This document shows positions 22,280-31,138 of a DNA stretch of 64,000 nt, piece after piece. This DNA comes from Phycisphaerales bacterium. GTDB lineage: Bacteria > Planctomycetota > Phycisphaerae > Phycisphaerales > UBA1924. Position numbers and translations under genes: made by a program. The number at the start of each line of letters is the position of its first letter. Position 1 is the first letter of the stretch. The stretch covers positions 1-64,000 of the forward strand of contig JAJDDE010000146.1 of the NCBI GenBank assembly GCA_029260475.1. The letters are read 5' to 3'. The notes beneath the pieces are model-generated. The model saw nothing but the letters and a program-made list of their open reading frames with translations. It was not told the DNA's origin and searched no databases.

Positions 22280-23674
22280 TCAACGATCGTCGAGAAGTCG
22301 CTGCAGCATCCGCTCGATCCGCTCCAGGCGGCTCTCGACCTCCTTCATGCGGTCCTGCAGATGGCCGAATCGGCCCTCGGTCTCTTCCACGATGACCTCG
22401 ATGTCCTCGAAACGGTTCTGGGCCATGTTCATCCCTTTGTCGAGCAGGGTCTCGACCTCGAGACGGATGTCGTCGTCGAGCTCTTCGACGAGCAGGTCGA
22501 GCTTCCCGTCCACGAGCCCCATGATCATGTTCTGGACGCCCTCGGGGAGCATCCGATCGAGGTCCAGTTCACGCTCGATGATCACCGGCTGGCCGCCGCC
22601 CTCGCGCTCGAGGAAGATGCGTCCGGCGAGCCCGAGGTCGCGCCCGCCCTCGCCGTCGCGCTGGAGTTGCAGCGAGAGTTGCGGCTGGTTGTTCCACTCG
22701 AATACCTGTGCGTTGCGGAGTTCCTGTTGCGCGAGCATCTCCATGCGCGCGCGGTTCGTGTCCATGAGCCGCTCGGAGAGGCTGCGGATCCGCTCGGCCA
22801 TCTCGGCGATCTCCTCGGTGTTTTTCGCTCGGGCGATCTCTTGCTGTGTGAGCGTGAGCGCCGCGGTGAGCTCGGCGATCTTGCGATCGAGCGTCGGGTC
22901 CTGGCGCTGCGCCTCCTCGGGCTCGAAGAAAGCCCTGTTCTCGAAGACGTTCTGGTCGAACGCCTCGGACTGGAACCGCTGGAGCTTCACGACCTTCGAG
23001 ACCTTCTCGCCGTTGCGGATGAGCAGGACCTCGATCTCGTCTCCCGGCTCGCGCGTCGAGAGGCTGGTGCGGATCGCACCGGAGTCGCCCGCGGGCTGCC
23101 CGCCGATGCGGACAATGACGTCGCCCTCTTTCAGCCCCGCCTTGCTCGCGGGGGCGTTGGGCACGACGTAGACAATCTTCGTTGCCATGTTCGGGTCGAA
23201 GCCGAGCTCGGCGATCTCCATGGGCGGCTCGCCCGCCAGACGCACGCCCAGCATCACCTTCGGCTGGTTCTGAGCGATCCGGGCGGGGAACTGCGGCGGG
23301 AGTCCCGCATCGGGGAACGCCGCGACGTCGGGCAGCTCCAGGAACCGCGCGATGTTCATGCCTTGGGGCGCTCCGGGCGTGCTGATGGAGATCGCCTCGC
23401 TGCCCGGCTCGTCGCGGGTGAGCAGGCAGATCACGTTGCCGCCCTCGCCGATCACTTCGTACTCCGTCCAGTCTCCGTCGAGGCTGGGCATCGCGATGGC
23501 CTCGCCGTTGTGCTTGAGCGTCGCCTTGCCGTCGCGGATCTCGAACTGGATCGTTTCGGTCGGGGTCTTGAGCGTGCTCAGCGTGACCGAAGACGTTTCG
23601 TGTTGGGCCGAGGCGAGACCGGAGCAGGCGATCAGGGCGGCAGCGGCCACGGTGGCGTTCAGAATGTTGCGCAT
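22280..23674 (-). CDS. Secreted PDZ-domain protein with C-terminal coiled coil
   Basis: 464 residues. A Sec signal peptide is evident (MRNILNATVAAAALIACSGLASAQ). The first ~150 residues are beta-rich. A PDZ domain follows (VMLGVRLAG, NAPASKAGLKEGDVIVRIGGQP, DEIEVLLIRNGE). The C-terminal ~200 residues are Glu/Gln/Arg-rich and helical, ending in a coiled coil that may oligomerise. No protease domain is visible, so it is probably a scaffold or sensor. The start is set by the signal peptide. It lies 52 nt behind the anti-sigma-like gene and is probably in the same operon. Confidence 0.82.
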   Translation of the reverse strand: MRNILNATVAAAALIACSGLASAQHETSSVTLSTLKTPTETIQFEIRDGKATLKHNGEAIAMPSLDGDWTEYEVIGEGGNVICLLTRDEPGSEAISISTPGAPQGMNIARFLELPDVAAFPDAGLPPQFPARIAQNQPKVMLGVRLAGEPPMEIAELGFDPNMATKIVYVVPNAPASKAGLKEGDVIVRIGGQPAGDSGAIRTSLSTREPGDEIEVLLIRNGEKVSKVVKLQRFQSEAFDQNVFENRAFFEPEEAQRQDPTLDRKIAELTAALTLTQQEIARAKNTEEIAEMAERIRSLSERLMDTNRARMEMLAQQELRNAQVFEWNNQPQLSLQLQRDGEGGRDLGLAGRIFLEREGGGQPVIIERELDLDRMLPEGVQNMIMGLVDGKLDLLVEELDDDIRLEVETLLDKGMNMAQNRFEDIEVIVEETEGRFGHLQDRMKEVESRLERIERMLQRLLDDR

Positions 23675-23726
23675 GGTGTGTGTTCCTCGTGCGTGTCGTG
23701 GATGTGTGAGTGGGCCCCGGAAGGGG

Positions 23727-24455
23727 TCAGAACGAGAGGCCGTCGTCGGACGGCGCTGCGTCGGGAGGGGTGGTTTCTGGGGGGGTGGCGGCGGGGAACG
23801 GTGTGGTGGCGTACCGCGGCTCGATGGGCGTGAGTCGCGCGATGCCGTACTCGTCGGGCCTGGGCGCATAGTTCACGATCGCGGGCAGCTCGCGCCGCTC
23901 GACCACGCGCCGGACGACGTAGATCTCCACGCCGCGCCCGTCGGGGAGCTCGTTTTGCTCGAGCACGATCGCAGGCATCTCGGAGACCACACGCCCGTCG
24001 GCGAGCCCGCTGGCGACGTAGTGCGTGTACGCCTCGTCGGCGGTCGCTTGCGAGAGCAGGCGCGGCATGCCGGCGGTGAGCATTGTGCCGCTGCCGGTGC
24101 CCGAGGGCTTGGAGGCGAGCATCGGGTTGAGCAGCACGAGCGCGAGGACCGCGGCGGTCGCCCAGCCGGCACCGGTGAGCACGCGCCGCATCGGTGTCAT
24201 GCGTCCGGCGTTGTGCAGATGCCCGCTCGGGATCTCGACGAGTTCGGCGGGGGCGATGGCGTCTTCGATCGCGATGCGCAGCCCGGCGTGGGCGCGCTGG
24301 GCGCGTCCGAGGCGCGACCAGAGCTCGGCGTCCACGAGCGCGAGTTCGTCGAGCTGGGCCCAGTCGATGGGCGTTGCTTCGTGGTCCACGACGCGCCCGA
24401 TGAGCACGTCCTCGCGCGTCGGTTCGTAGTTCTCGTGGATCGTGTGGTCGGTCAT
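23727..24455 (-). CDS. Putative membrane anti-sigma factor
   Basis: 242 residues. The N-terminal ~90 residues are soluble and acidic (DWAQLDELALVDAELWSRLGRAQRAH), a single membrane span follows (about residues 98-112, ATAAVLALVLLNPML), then an extracytoplasmic part ending in a Pro/Thr-rich tail. The ATG overlaps the stop of an ECF sigma factor gene (ATGA), the classic arrangement for a sigma/anti-sigma pair. No zinc-binding HxxxCxxC motif is seen, so it is not a canonical ZAS-type factor; the assignment rests on layout and topology. Confidence 0.7.
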   Translation of the reverse strand: MTDHTIHENYEPTREDVLIGRVVDHEATPIDWAQLDELALVDAELWSRLGRAQRAHAGLRIAIEDAIAPAELVEIPSGHLHNAGRMTPMRRVLTGAGWATAAVLALVLLNPMLASKPSGTGSGTMLTAGMPRLLSQATADEAYTHYVASGLADGRVVSEMPAIVLEQNELPDGRGVEIYVVRRVVERRELPAIVNYAPRPDEYGIARLTPIEPRYATTPFPAATPPETTPPDAAPSDDGLSF

Positions 24456-25048
24456 ACGCTGTCGCTCCGTTCGGAGTCTTCGGGTGGGGTGTCGGGGGAT
24501 GCGGTGGGGGGGGTGGTCTGCGCCTCGAGCGCGTCGCGCAGCATGCGCCGTGCGCGCACCAGGCGTGTCTCGATCGTGGTCACCGGCACGCCCAGGGTGT
24601 CGGCGATCTGCTTGTAGCTCATGCCGCGAAGCGATCGGAGGATCAGCGGCTCGCGGTACGCCTCGGGCAGGGTCATCGCGGCGTTCAGGACCTCGTCGCG
24701 ATCGGTCGTCCGCTGGTCGTGCGCCGAAGTCGGAGCGTGGTGCTCGAGCGTCTCCTTCGCGTCCTTGCGGACGCGCTGTCGCCTGCCGGCCGTCCGAGCG
24801 ACGTTCACCGCGACGGTGCGGAGCCAGGAGCGGATCGCCATAGGATCGCGGAGTTCGTGCGCGTGGCTGACCACGCGGACCGCGACCTCCTGTAGGAGGT
24901 CTTCGAGCTCAGCTTCGCGGGGCTTGTGGGTGAGCAGGACCGCCGCCACCCATTGCCGGTGCTCGCGCCACAGCGCGCTGACGGCGCTCTGGGCGTCGTC
25001 CTGCTGGACGACACGGAGGGAGGCGGGGTGTGGGAGGTGCGGGGTCAT
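24452..25048 (-). CDS. ECF-type RNA polymerase sigma factor
   Basis: 198 residues. Region 2 covers LWREHRQWVAAVLLTHKPREAELEDLLQEVAVRVVSH and IRSWLRTVAVNVAR. After a variable linker, region 4 reads LPEAYREPLILRSLRGMSYKQIADTLGVPVTTIETRLVRARRML, the -35-binding helix-turn-helix. The ATG at 25048 is where region 2 begins to make sense; the 517-residue track ORF runs back through tatC in a shadow frame. It is translationally coupled to the downstream anti-sigma gene and is divergent from tatC. Confidence 0.92.
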   Translation of the reverse strand: MTPHLPHPASLRVVQQDDAQSAVSALWREHRQWVAAVLLTHKPREAELEDLLQEVAVRVVSHAHELRDPMAIRSWLRTVAVNVARTAGRRQRVRKDAKETLEHHAPTSAHDQRTTDRDEVLNAAMTLPEAYREPLILRSLRGMSYKQIADTLGVPVTTIETRLVRARRMLRDALEAQTTPPTASPDTPPEDSERSDSV

Positions 25049-25156
25049 GTGGTCTCTCACGGGGACGCGCCGCCCGGGCCGATCCGTCAGGCGGCGCACC
25101 ATCAATTGTCGAAACCTATGGTCCGGGGCTGTATCGCCCCTCGGAAACCCTGACGT

Positions 25157-26143
25157 ATGACGAACAAAGATTCGATGATGTCCTTCGGGGACCACCTGCA
25201 CGAGCTCCGCAGGCGGCTGATTCTCGTGATGGTGGGCGTGGTGCCGGTCTTCTTCGTCTCCCTCTTCTTCGGGAGCCAGATCCTTGAATTCCTGATCGAG
25301 CCGCTCCGAGTGGCGCTCCTCAAGGCGGACCAGCCGCAGGCGATGTTGGCGACGAACGCGCTCGAGCCCTTTATCGCGTACCTGAAAGTGTCCTTCGCGT
25401 TGACGCTGCTGGTCGGGATGCCGTGGATGCTCATCCAGGGCTGGTTCTTCATCGCGCCGGGGCTGTTCTTGCGTGAGCGCCGGTTCGTGTACTTCCTGGT
25501 GCCGCTCTCGACGTCGCTCACGGCTATCGGCATGGTCTTTCTGTACACGGTCCTGCTGCCGATCTCGCTGTACTTCCTGATTACCTTCAACGCGGCGCTC
25601 GTGCAGCGACCCGCGCAGACGGCGCCGATCCCCGAGGGCGTCACCCTCCCCGTGATGCCCGTGCTCCAGGGCGTGCCGACCAAGGCGGACTTCGAGAGCG
25701 GGCTCGTGGGCCCGGGTTCGTGGTACTTCAACGAGAAGACGAGTCAGGTGCAGGTCGTCCGCCCCAACGGCGACGTCGGCACCATCAGCGTCCGGGGCGA
25801 CGGGCTCATCGCGCAGGAGTTCCGCGTCGGTGAGTACATCGGGCTCGTCTTCCTGCTCGCCATGGTCTTCGCGATCAGCAGCCAGCTCCCGGTGGTCATG
25901 CTGCTCCTGAGCTGGGTGGGGCTGCTGCAGCCGGGCTTCGTGTCGAGGTACCGGCGTCATGTGGGGTTCGCGTGCGCCATTCTCGGCGCGGTGCTGACGC
26001 CGCAAGACCCGATCTCGATGATCGCGATGGGCGGAGCGCTCTACCTGCTCTTCGAGTTCGGCATCCTCCTGATGCGCTTCGTGCCCGCCAGCCGCATCGC
26101 GGGCGAGCGCGAGGAAGACCTCGAGCCGGACGGCGACGAGTGA
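25157..26143 (+). CDS. tatC: Sec-independent protein translocase subunit TatC
   Basis: The core twin-arginine translocase subunit that binds RR signal peptides in the inner membrane. 328 residues, against about 250 for most TatC. The N-terminus has FGDHLHELRRRLILVM, the signal-peptide-contact motif; then come NALEPFIAYLKVSF, FFIAPGLFLRERR and the late LTPQDPISMIAMGGALYLLFE. The extra length is a soluble insert of about 70 residues (from QRPAQTAPIPEG to VRGDGLIAQEFRVGEY) between membrane spans. No tatA or tatB is adjacent. It overlaps the tadA start by one nucleotide. Confidence 0.93.
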   Translation: MTNKDSMMSFGDHLHELRRRLILVMVGVVPVFFVSLFFGSQILEFLIEPLRVALLKADQPQAMLATNALEPFIAYLKVSFALTLLVGMPWMLIQGWFFIAPGLFLRERRFVYFLVPLSTSLTAIGMVFLYTVLLPISLYFLITFNAALVQRPAQTAPIPEGVTLPVMPVLQGVPTKADFESGLVGPGSWYFNEKTSQVQVVRPNGDVGTISVRGDGLIAQEFRVGEYIGLVFLLAMVFAISSQLPVVMLLLSWVGLLQPGFVSRYRRHVGFACAILGAVLTPQDPISMIAMGGALYLLFEFGILLMRFVPASRIAGEREEDLEPDGDE

Positions 26144-26613
26144 TGCCCGAGGCGACGCCGACGGACATCGAGATGATGCGCCGTGCCCTCGCGCTGGCGG
26201 CGGAGGCGGGCACGCGGGGCGAGGTGCCCGTCGGCGCGGTGGTCTACGTGACCGACACGGGCGAGGTCATCGGCGAGGGCGTCAACGACCGCGAGCACGC
26301 CCGCGACCCCGCGGGGCACGCCGAGTTCCACGCCATCCGCAACGCTTCGAAGCACCTCGGCGACTTCCGTCTGGAAGGCTGCACGCTCGTCGTCACGCTC
26401 GAGCCCTGCCCGATGTGCGCGGGGCTCATCGTCAACGCACGCGTCGATCGCCTCGTCTACGGCGCCAGCGACCCGAAGGCCGGCGCCTGCGGCTCGCTCA
26501 TGACGCTCACGCAAGACGATCGGCTCAACCATCGTGTCACGCCGATCGCCGGTGTGCTGGCCGAGGAGTCGTCCGACTTGCTCAAGGCGTTCTTCCGCGC
26601 TCGGCGTGGTTAA
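26143..26613 (+). CDS. tadA: tRNA-specific adenosine deaminase
   Basis: Converts A34 to inosine in tRNA-Arg(ACG). The 156 residues include the zinc-binding deaminase motifs: GHAEFHAI (His ligand plus catalytic Glu) and LEPCPMCAGLIVNARVDRLVYGASDPKAGACGS (PCxxC ligands). GEVPVGAVV at the N-terminus is typical. The ATG shares its A with the tatC stop (TGATG). A plain nucleoside or guanine deaminase of the same superfamily is less likely, because the TadA-type DPKAGACGS segment is present. Confidence 0.92.
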   Translation: MPEATPTDIEMMRRALALAAEAGTRGEVPVGAVVYVTDTGEVIGEGVNDREHARDPAGHAEFHAIRNASKHLGDFRLEGCTLVVTLEPCPMCAGLIVNARVDRLVYGASDPKAGACGSLMTLTQDDRLNHRVTPIAGVLAEESSDLLKAFFRARRG

Positions 26614-26616
26614 GGC

Positions 26617-29298
26617 TCACCCGATGGTCGCGGTGTCCGTCTTCGTGCGCACGCCGTCGGTGCTCTTGCGATCGGGCCCGCCCGGGCCCTTGGGTGTGAT
26701 GCCGAGGGTCGCGAGGTGCTCGTGCCACGCCTCGGTGTGGACTTCCCAGAAGTGCTCGAAGCTGTTGGAGATGTCGAAGGTCTTCATCGCCTCGCTCGCG
26801 TCGGCGCCCATGCGCTCGCGTTTCTCGTCGTTGGCGATCAGTTCGTAGAGGGTGTTGACCCAGTCGTTGTGCGACTCGTGGGAGAGCACGTAGCCGGTCT
26901 TCTCGTGCTGCACGACCTCCTTCGGGCCGCCCTGATCGGTGACGATCACCGGGAGCCCCGAGGACTGGCTCTCCATGACGACCTGCCCGAGCGTATCGGT
27001 GGTGCTGGGGAAGCAGAAGGTGTCGGCGGAGGCGTAGATCGTGGAGAGCTCGCGCCCGTGCCGGAAGCCCAGGAAGTGGGCGTTCTTGCCCTTGAGGTCC
27101 TGCTCCATCGTCTTGCGGTAGGGGCCGTCGCCGACGATCACGAGGTCCGCCTTGAGCCCGGCCTCGGCGCAGCGCTTGTGGACGCGCTTCCAGACCGAGA
27201 GCAGCAGCGGCATGTTCTTCTCGACCGAGACGCGCCCGACGTAGAGGACCTTCACGCTGTCGCGTGCGATGCCCTTGTGCCCCTGTGCCTCGAGCGTGTC
27301 CCACACGGAGTCGTCGCGGAAACCCGTGTTGAACTCGGAGGTCTCGAGCCCGGGCATCAGGGCGATCGTGTTGGCGCGGTCCATCCCGAGCTCGACCAGT
27401 GCGTCCACGTAGTCCTCGGAGCGGGTGAAGATCGAGCGGAAGGGGCTGTAGAAGAACCGCATGTACCACTCGGTCATGCGCGTGAAGCCGTGGTCGTCGA
27501 AGAGGCGATCGACGTAGGCGGGGAAGTCCGTGTGGTACACGCCCAGAACGGGCACGCGCAGCATCTTGGCGGCGATGTAGCCGATGAGCCCGACGGGCCC
27601 GGGCGTGGAGATGTGGATGACGTCGGGCTGGTGCGTGTCGATGTGGCGCAGGATGCGCATCAGCGGCGGGAGCACCATCTCGAGCTGCTCGTACTTGGGC
27701 ATCTTGGTCGCGAAGACGGGCTTGAAGTTGTAGACGTTGTCCCACTTTGGCGTCTCGAAGCCGGTGCAGGTGATGACCTGCATGTCGCGCCCGGTGACGT
27801 TGGCCTGGTGCGCCACGTTCTGGATGAAGCGGCACACGCCGTTGACGTCGCCCAGCGTGTCGGTGAAGAGGCTGACGCGCATCGGGCGTTCGAGGACGCT
27901 GACCCCGCTCCCGGCGGGGGCCGCCTCGTGCTCGAGCTTCTCCAGCATGTTGCGCTCCTTGTTCTGATGGAACAGCGAGAAGAGGTAGGGCAGCTGCGCC
28001 GCGTGGACGATGAGGTAGCTCGTGAGGTGATCGACGATGCCCAGCTTGTCGCGCTCGCGGATGGCGCGGACGGCGCCAGTCGCCATCGACGCGGAGAGGG
28101 CGGTGCACAGGTCGTCTGCGAACAGGGCCATGCGTTCGTGCTGGCTGCACGGCGCGCCGTTGTCCCAGGTGCTCGGGTCGAGGTTGGCGCGCAGGTCGGG
28201 GTACTTCTCGAGGACCGGCTCCATCGCTTCGCGCAGGGCCGCGACGATCGGCATCGACTTCTTCTTGCGGAAGAGCAGCCGGCGCTTGCCCTCCTCGAAG
28301 GCCAGGGCGATCTTCGAGGGTCTGGGGACGTCTACGCCCGCGAAACGCACGAGCTTCGAGGTGATGTACTTGCGGCGCGGGCTCTCGGTCTCTTCTGCCC
28401 GCTCGCCGATCCAGTTCGAGGCGACGGTCGCGAGCTGGTGCGCGAGCAGGGAGGCGTGACCGCCGACGCCCCCGACGACGGAGCGCCCCGCCATCACACG
28501 ACCGATGAACTCGCGCGGGTCGGCGATCTTCTGGCCCCGATCGCCCACAACGCCCGTCCATGTGCGCCCGATGTTGAGCAGCCCGTGATCGTCCGATCCC
28601 CCGGTGTGCGCCTTGTGCCAGACGCGCTGCCAGCGCGGCTCGAGGTCGTGCTTGCGGCTGAGCTCCTGCACCCTCGCCGGGGTGAGCGCGCTGAGGTACC
28701 GCTCGACCACGCGCCTGTGCGCGCCGGAGTGTGCGCCGTTGATCAGCTCCCAGCCCTTGAAGAGCAGCGCCGCGCGCTCGAGGTGCCAGGGCGTGAGCTT
28801 GCCGTTCTGCACGTACAGCGGGTGCGCGAAGGAGTGGGGGAGCTTGCGCTCGCTGAGCCAATCGGCGAAGCGGTAGACGTCGTTGCGCAGGTCCTGCGTC
28901 GTGATCTCTTCGTCGAGCTCGGGCGTGAGGTCCCACACGAGCACGTGCAGCTTGCAGTGGTCCTCCGGGAAGTAGACGGTGACTTCCTGCCCGATGATGA
29001 AGTTCTGGAAGCCGCGTTCGTTGAGTTCGAGGGCGCCGGCGATGGTGTCGTGGTCGGTGATGGTGACGAGGTCCATGCCGCGGGCGATCGCCTGGTCGTA
29101 GACCTTCTCGGGGGGCGAGTAGCACTCGGGCATATCGAGGAAGCCGATGGCGGCGTTCACCGGCGCGCAGCTCGCGCGTGAGTGACAGTGCATGTCCATC
29201 CGCGTCAGCGACTCGGGGCGGTCCGAACAGCCGAGCGGGTCGAGATCGCTCGCGCCGTCGGGCGGGGTCCCGCGGTTGTTGAGTTCCACATCGATCAT
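26617..29298 (-). CDS. Fusion of PHP-type phosphoesterase domain and GT4 glycosyltransferase
   Basis: 893 residues in three parts. Residues ~30-290 form a PHP domain: MDMHCHSRAS with the HxH metal site, ITDHDTIAGA, FAHPLYV and GGSDDHGLLN. Residues ~290-470 form a helical linker with no recognised fold. Residues ~475-850 form a GT-B glycosyltransferase of family GT4: VSLFTDTLGDVNGV, GVYHTDFPAYVDRLF, VLYVGRVSVEKNM, LVIVGDGPYRK, and the C-terminal E-x7-E region CFPSTTDTLGQVVMESQSSGLPVI. GAGGAG lies 6 nt before the ATG. It probably makes a glycolipid or glycan with an associated phosphatase step; the substrate is unknown. It is convergent with tadA. Confidence 0.88.
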   Translation of the reverse strand: MIDVELNNRGTPPDGASDLDPLGCSDRPESLTRMDMHCHSRASCAPVNAAIGFLDMPECYSPPEKVYDQAIARGMDLVTITDHDTIAGALELNERGFQNFIIGQEVTVYFPEDHCKLHVLVWDLTPELDEEITTQDLRNDVYRFADWLSERKLPHSFAHPLYVQNGKLTPWHLERAALLFKGWELINGAHSGAHRRVVERYLSALTPARVQELSRKHDLEPRWQRVWHKAHTGGSDDHGLLNIGRTWTGVVGDRGQKIADPREFIGRVMAGRSVVGGVGGHASLLAHQLATVASNWIGERAEETESPRRKYITSKLVRFAGVDVPRPSKIALAFEEGKRRLLFRKKKSMPIVAALREAMEPVLEKYPDLRANLDPSTWDNGAPCSQHERMALFADDLCTALSASMATGAVRAIRERDKLGIVDHLTSYLIVHAAQLPYLFSLFHQNKERNMLEKLEHEAAPAGSGVSVLERPMRVSLFTDTLGDVNGVCRFIQNVAHQANVTGRDMQVITCTGFETPKWDNVYNFKPVFATKMPKYEQLEMVLPPLMRILRHIDTHQPDVIHISTPGPVGLIGYIAAKMLRVPVLGVYHTDFPAYVDRLFDDHGFTRMTEWYMRFFYSPFRSIFTRSEDYVDALVELGMDRANTIALMPGLETSEFNTGFRDDSVWDTLEAQGHKGIARDSVKVLYVGRVSVEKNMPLLLSVWKRVHKRCAEAGLKADLVIVGDGPYRKTMEQDLKGKNAHFLGFRHGRELSTIYASADTFCFPSTTDTLGQVVMESQSSGLPVIVTDQGGPKEVVQHEKTGYVLSHESHNDWVNTLYELIANDEKRERMGADASEAMKTFDISNSFEHFWEVHTEAWHEHLATLGITPKGPGGPDRKSTDGVRTKTDTATIG

Positions 29299-29657
29299 CG
29301 CGTGCTCCTCACGCTGGCCCTTTTGAAGCGGGGGCTGAAATAAAAGGCGGGTCTGTCGTGTTCACCGTGCGTCACGACGATTCGGCTGGAGGGATCGTGT
29401 CCGGGGACGCTCTGGCGTACGGACAGGAGCTACCAGTGGCGAATGATGCTGACGTGTCCTTTCACGATTCGGTCCGGCTTTGGATCGAGCGACGGCGCGC
29501 CGCACTCCTAGAGTAAAGCGCGTTCGGCGCATGACCCTACGCGGGTCGCCTCACGAACGTTGTCATAGCGATTTTTTACATTTCCACCGACCGTCCGCAC
29601 GCGCCCCACACCGTCGTGAACACGCGGGCGACGGGCCTCAGCAATAAGGAACCAACC
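29299..29657. other. Divergent intergenic region, no gene seen
   Basis: 359 nt between the PHP-glycosyltransferase gene and the AhpD-like gene. It is AT-richer than the flanks in places (GATTTTTTACATTTCC) and must hold both promoters. I found no convincing paired hexamers, tRNA or conserved small ORF. Confidence 0.4.
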
Positions 29658-30194
29658 ATGGCACGCCTCCCCGTCATCGATCCGTCTAAGGCTACCGGCA
29701 CCGCGAAAGAGGCCTTCGATGGCCCTCTCAAGGCGATGCCCATCAACATCTTCAAGGGCATGGCCAACAGCCAGGCCGGCTTGCCCGCCTACCTCGGCCT
29801 CTCTGGCGCCCTGGGCAAGAGCACCTTCACCGAAGCCGAGAAGGAAGCCGTCGCCCTCGTCGTCGCCTCTTTCAACGACTGCGAGTACTGCGCCGCCGCC
29901 CACACCATGCTGGGCACCAAGGCGGGCCTGAGCGAGGACCAGACGATCGCCCTCCGCAGCGGCAGGTCCACGGGTGACGCGAAGATCGACGCGCTGGCCA
30001 CGTTCACCAATCGCATCCTCGCGACCAAGGGATTCGTCGAGGACAGCGAGATCGAAGCCTACAAGGCCGCTGGCTTCACCGACGCGAACGTGGTGGACGT
30101 GGTCATCGTGATCACCTTCAACACCTACACCAACCTCTTCAACCACGTGAACGACACGACGGTGGACATGCCCGCTCCCCCCGTCCTCGCCTGA
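29658..30194 (+). CDS. Carboxymuconolactone decarboxylase / AhpD-like protein
   Basis: 178 residues, alpha-helical. The AhpD-type active-site motif NDCEYCAAAH contains the CxxC plus distal His used in peroxide or disulfide chemistry; these residues favour an AhpD-like alkylhydroperoxidase over a true decarboxylase. The track ORF starts at 29616, but the ATG at 29658 (MARLPVIDPSK) has AAGGAA 8 nt upstream. It is monocistronic, with a hairpin after it. A role in oxidative-stress defence is likely; no ahpC neighbour is seen. Confidence 0.87.
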   Translation: MARLPVIDPSKATGTAKEAFDGPLKAMPINIFKGMANSQAGLPAYLGLSGALGKSTFTEAEKEAVALVVASFNDCEYCAAAHTMLGTKAGLSEDQTIALRSGRSTGDAKIDALATFTNRILATKGFVEDSEIEAYKAAGFTDANVVDVVIVITFNTYTNLFNHVNDTTVDMPAPPVLA

Positions 30195-30238
30195 TCACGC
30201 CGGCTGACATCCCGCCGACATCCCAATGCAAAAACGAC

Positions 30239-30266
30239 AGCCCGCCCCGGTGATCCGGGGCGGGCT
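30239..30266 (+). terminator. Terminator-type hairpin after the AhpD-like gene
   Basis: A long GC stem, AGCCCGCCCCGG/CCGGGGCGGGCT, 45 nt after the stop. The downstream T-tract is weak (GCTTGTT). On the other strand the stem is followed by GTCGTTTTT. Confidence 0.6.
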
Positions 30267-30440
30267 GCTTGTTCGTAGGGCGCACAGATGCCCGATCGAC
30301 GGGCGCCCGAGATTCAGCACGGGCGCCGCACAGGTGGGGACGGTCTTCCGACCGACCCGGGGGAGCCTCGCGGCTCCCCGAAAGTTCCCGCGCCGGGGGA
30401 GGATCCGGCGCGGGACGAACCAGGGAGGGATCAACGCCTG
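30267..30440 (+). other. GC-rich structured intergenic segment
   Basis: Successive perfect stems lie between the terminator and coaD: GGGGAGCC-TCGC-GGCTCCCC near 30359, and CCCGCGCCGG/CCGGCGCGGG near 30389-30416. No ORF here has family features and no match to SRP RNA, RNase P RNA or tmRNA signatures was seen. It could be a small RNA or merely a GC-rich spacer. Confidence 0.3.
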
Positions 30441-30583
30441 AACAATGCGATTCGATCACCGCCGCGGCAAGCGGTTGACCCCGTCGGGGGGCACCACCGA
30501 GTGGGGTCGCGACGGCTGGGGTAGGGTGCCACCCTCCCGGGCGCTCGCGCCCCTCCTTTCTCGGACCACGCGGAGCATCGCGC

Positions 30584-31138
30584 ATGGGCAACAGAACCCA
30601 CACCGCCGTTTACCCGGGCACGTTCGATCCGCCCACGTTCGGTCACCTCGACGTGATCAAGCGCGGCAGGCGCCTCTTCGATCGCGTCGTCGTCGGTGTC
30701 GGGCACAACCCCGAGAAGCGCACCGTCTTCGACATCCACGAACGCGCCGACATGCTGCGCGATCTGGTCGCCGAGATGGTCAAGGAGCAGCCCGACGAGG
30801 CGGAGGTCGAGGTCGCGATCTTCCAGGGCCTGACGGTGGATTTCGCACGCTCCGTCAACGCGACGGCGCTCCTCCGCGGCATCCGAAACCTCTCGGACGT
30901 GCAGAACGAGATACAGCAGGCGGTCACCAACCGCGAGGTCGCCCAGCTCGAAACGGCCTTCGTCGTCGCGGGCACCAGCTTCGCGTACACGTCGAGCACG
31001 CTGATCCGTCAGGTGACCGCGATGGGGAGCGACCTGCACGTGCTCGATGCGTTCGTGCCGCAGCAGGTGATCAAGCGCCTGCAGGAGAAGAAGGCGTCCG
31101 ATCCCGACGCCTTCACACCGTGGGGCTCAGGGGTGTAG
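30584..31138 (+). CDS. coaD: Phosphopantetheine adenylyltransferase
   Basis: Transfers AMP to 4'-phosphopantetheine to form dephospho-CoA. The 184 residues start with the nucleotidyltransferase motif AVYPGTFDPPTFGHLDVI, in which Thr-Phe-Gly-His supplies the TxGH ATP-binding element. Then come LLRGIRN and, near the end, TSSTLIRQ, equivalent to the ISSTxxR motif. The last 26 nt overlap the convergent anti-sigma-like gene. CoA supply links it to the acetyl-CoA-consuming genes, but no operon partner is seen. Confidence 0.94.
   Translation: MGNRTHTAVYPGTFDPPTFGHLDVIKRGRRLFDRVVVGVGHNPEKRTVFDIHERADMLRDLVAEMVKEQPDEAEVEVAIFQGLTVDFARSVNATALLRGIRNLSDVQNEIQQAVTNREVAQLETAFVVAGTSFAYTSSTLIRQVTAMGSDLHVLDAFVPQQVIKRLQEKKASDPDAFTPWGSGV

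Noticed and set aside
26716-29181. 821-codon ORF on the plus strand and 847-codon ORF at 26582-29125 on the minus strand
   Set aside because: Shadows of the PHP-glycosyltransferase gene, with Arg/Ala/His- or Val/Glu-rich nonsense composition.
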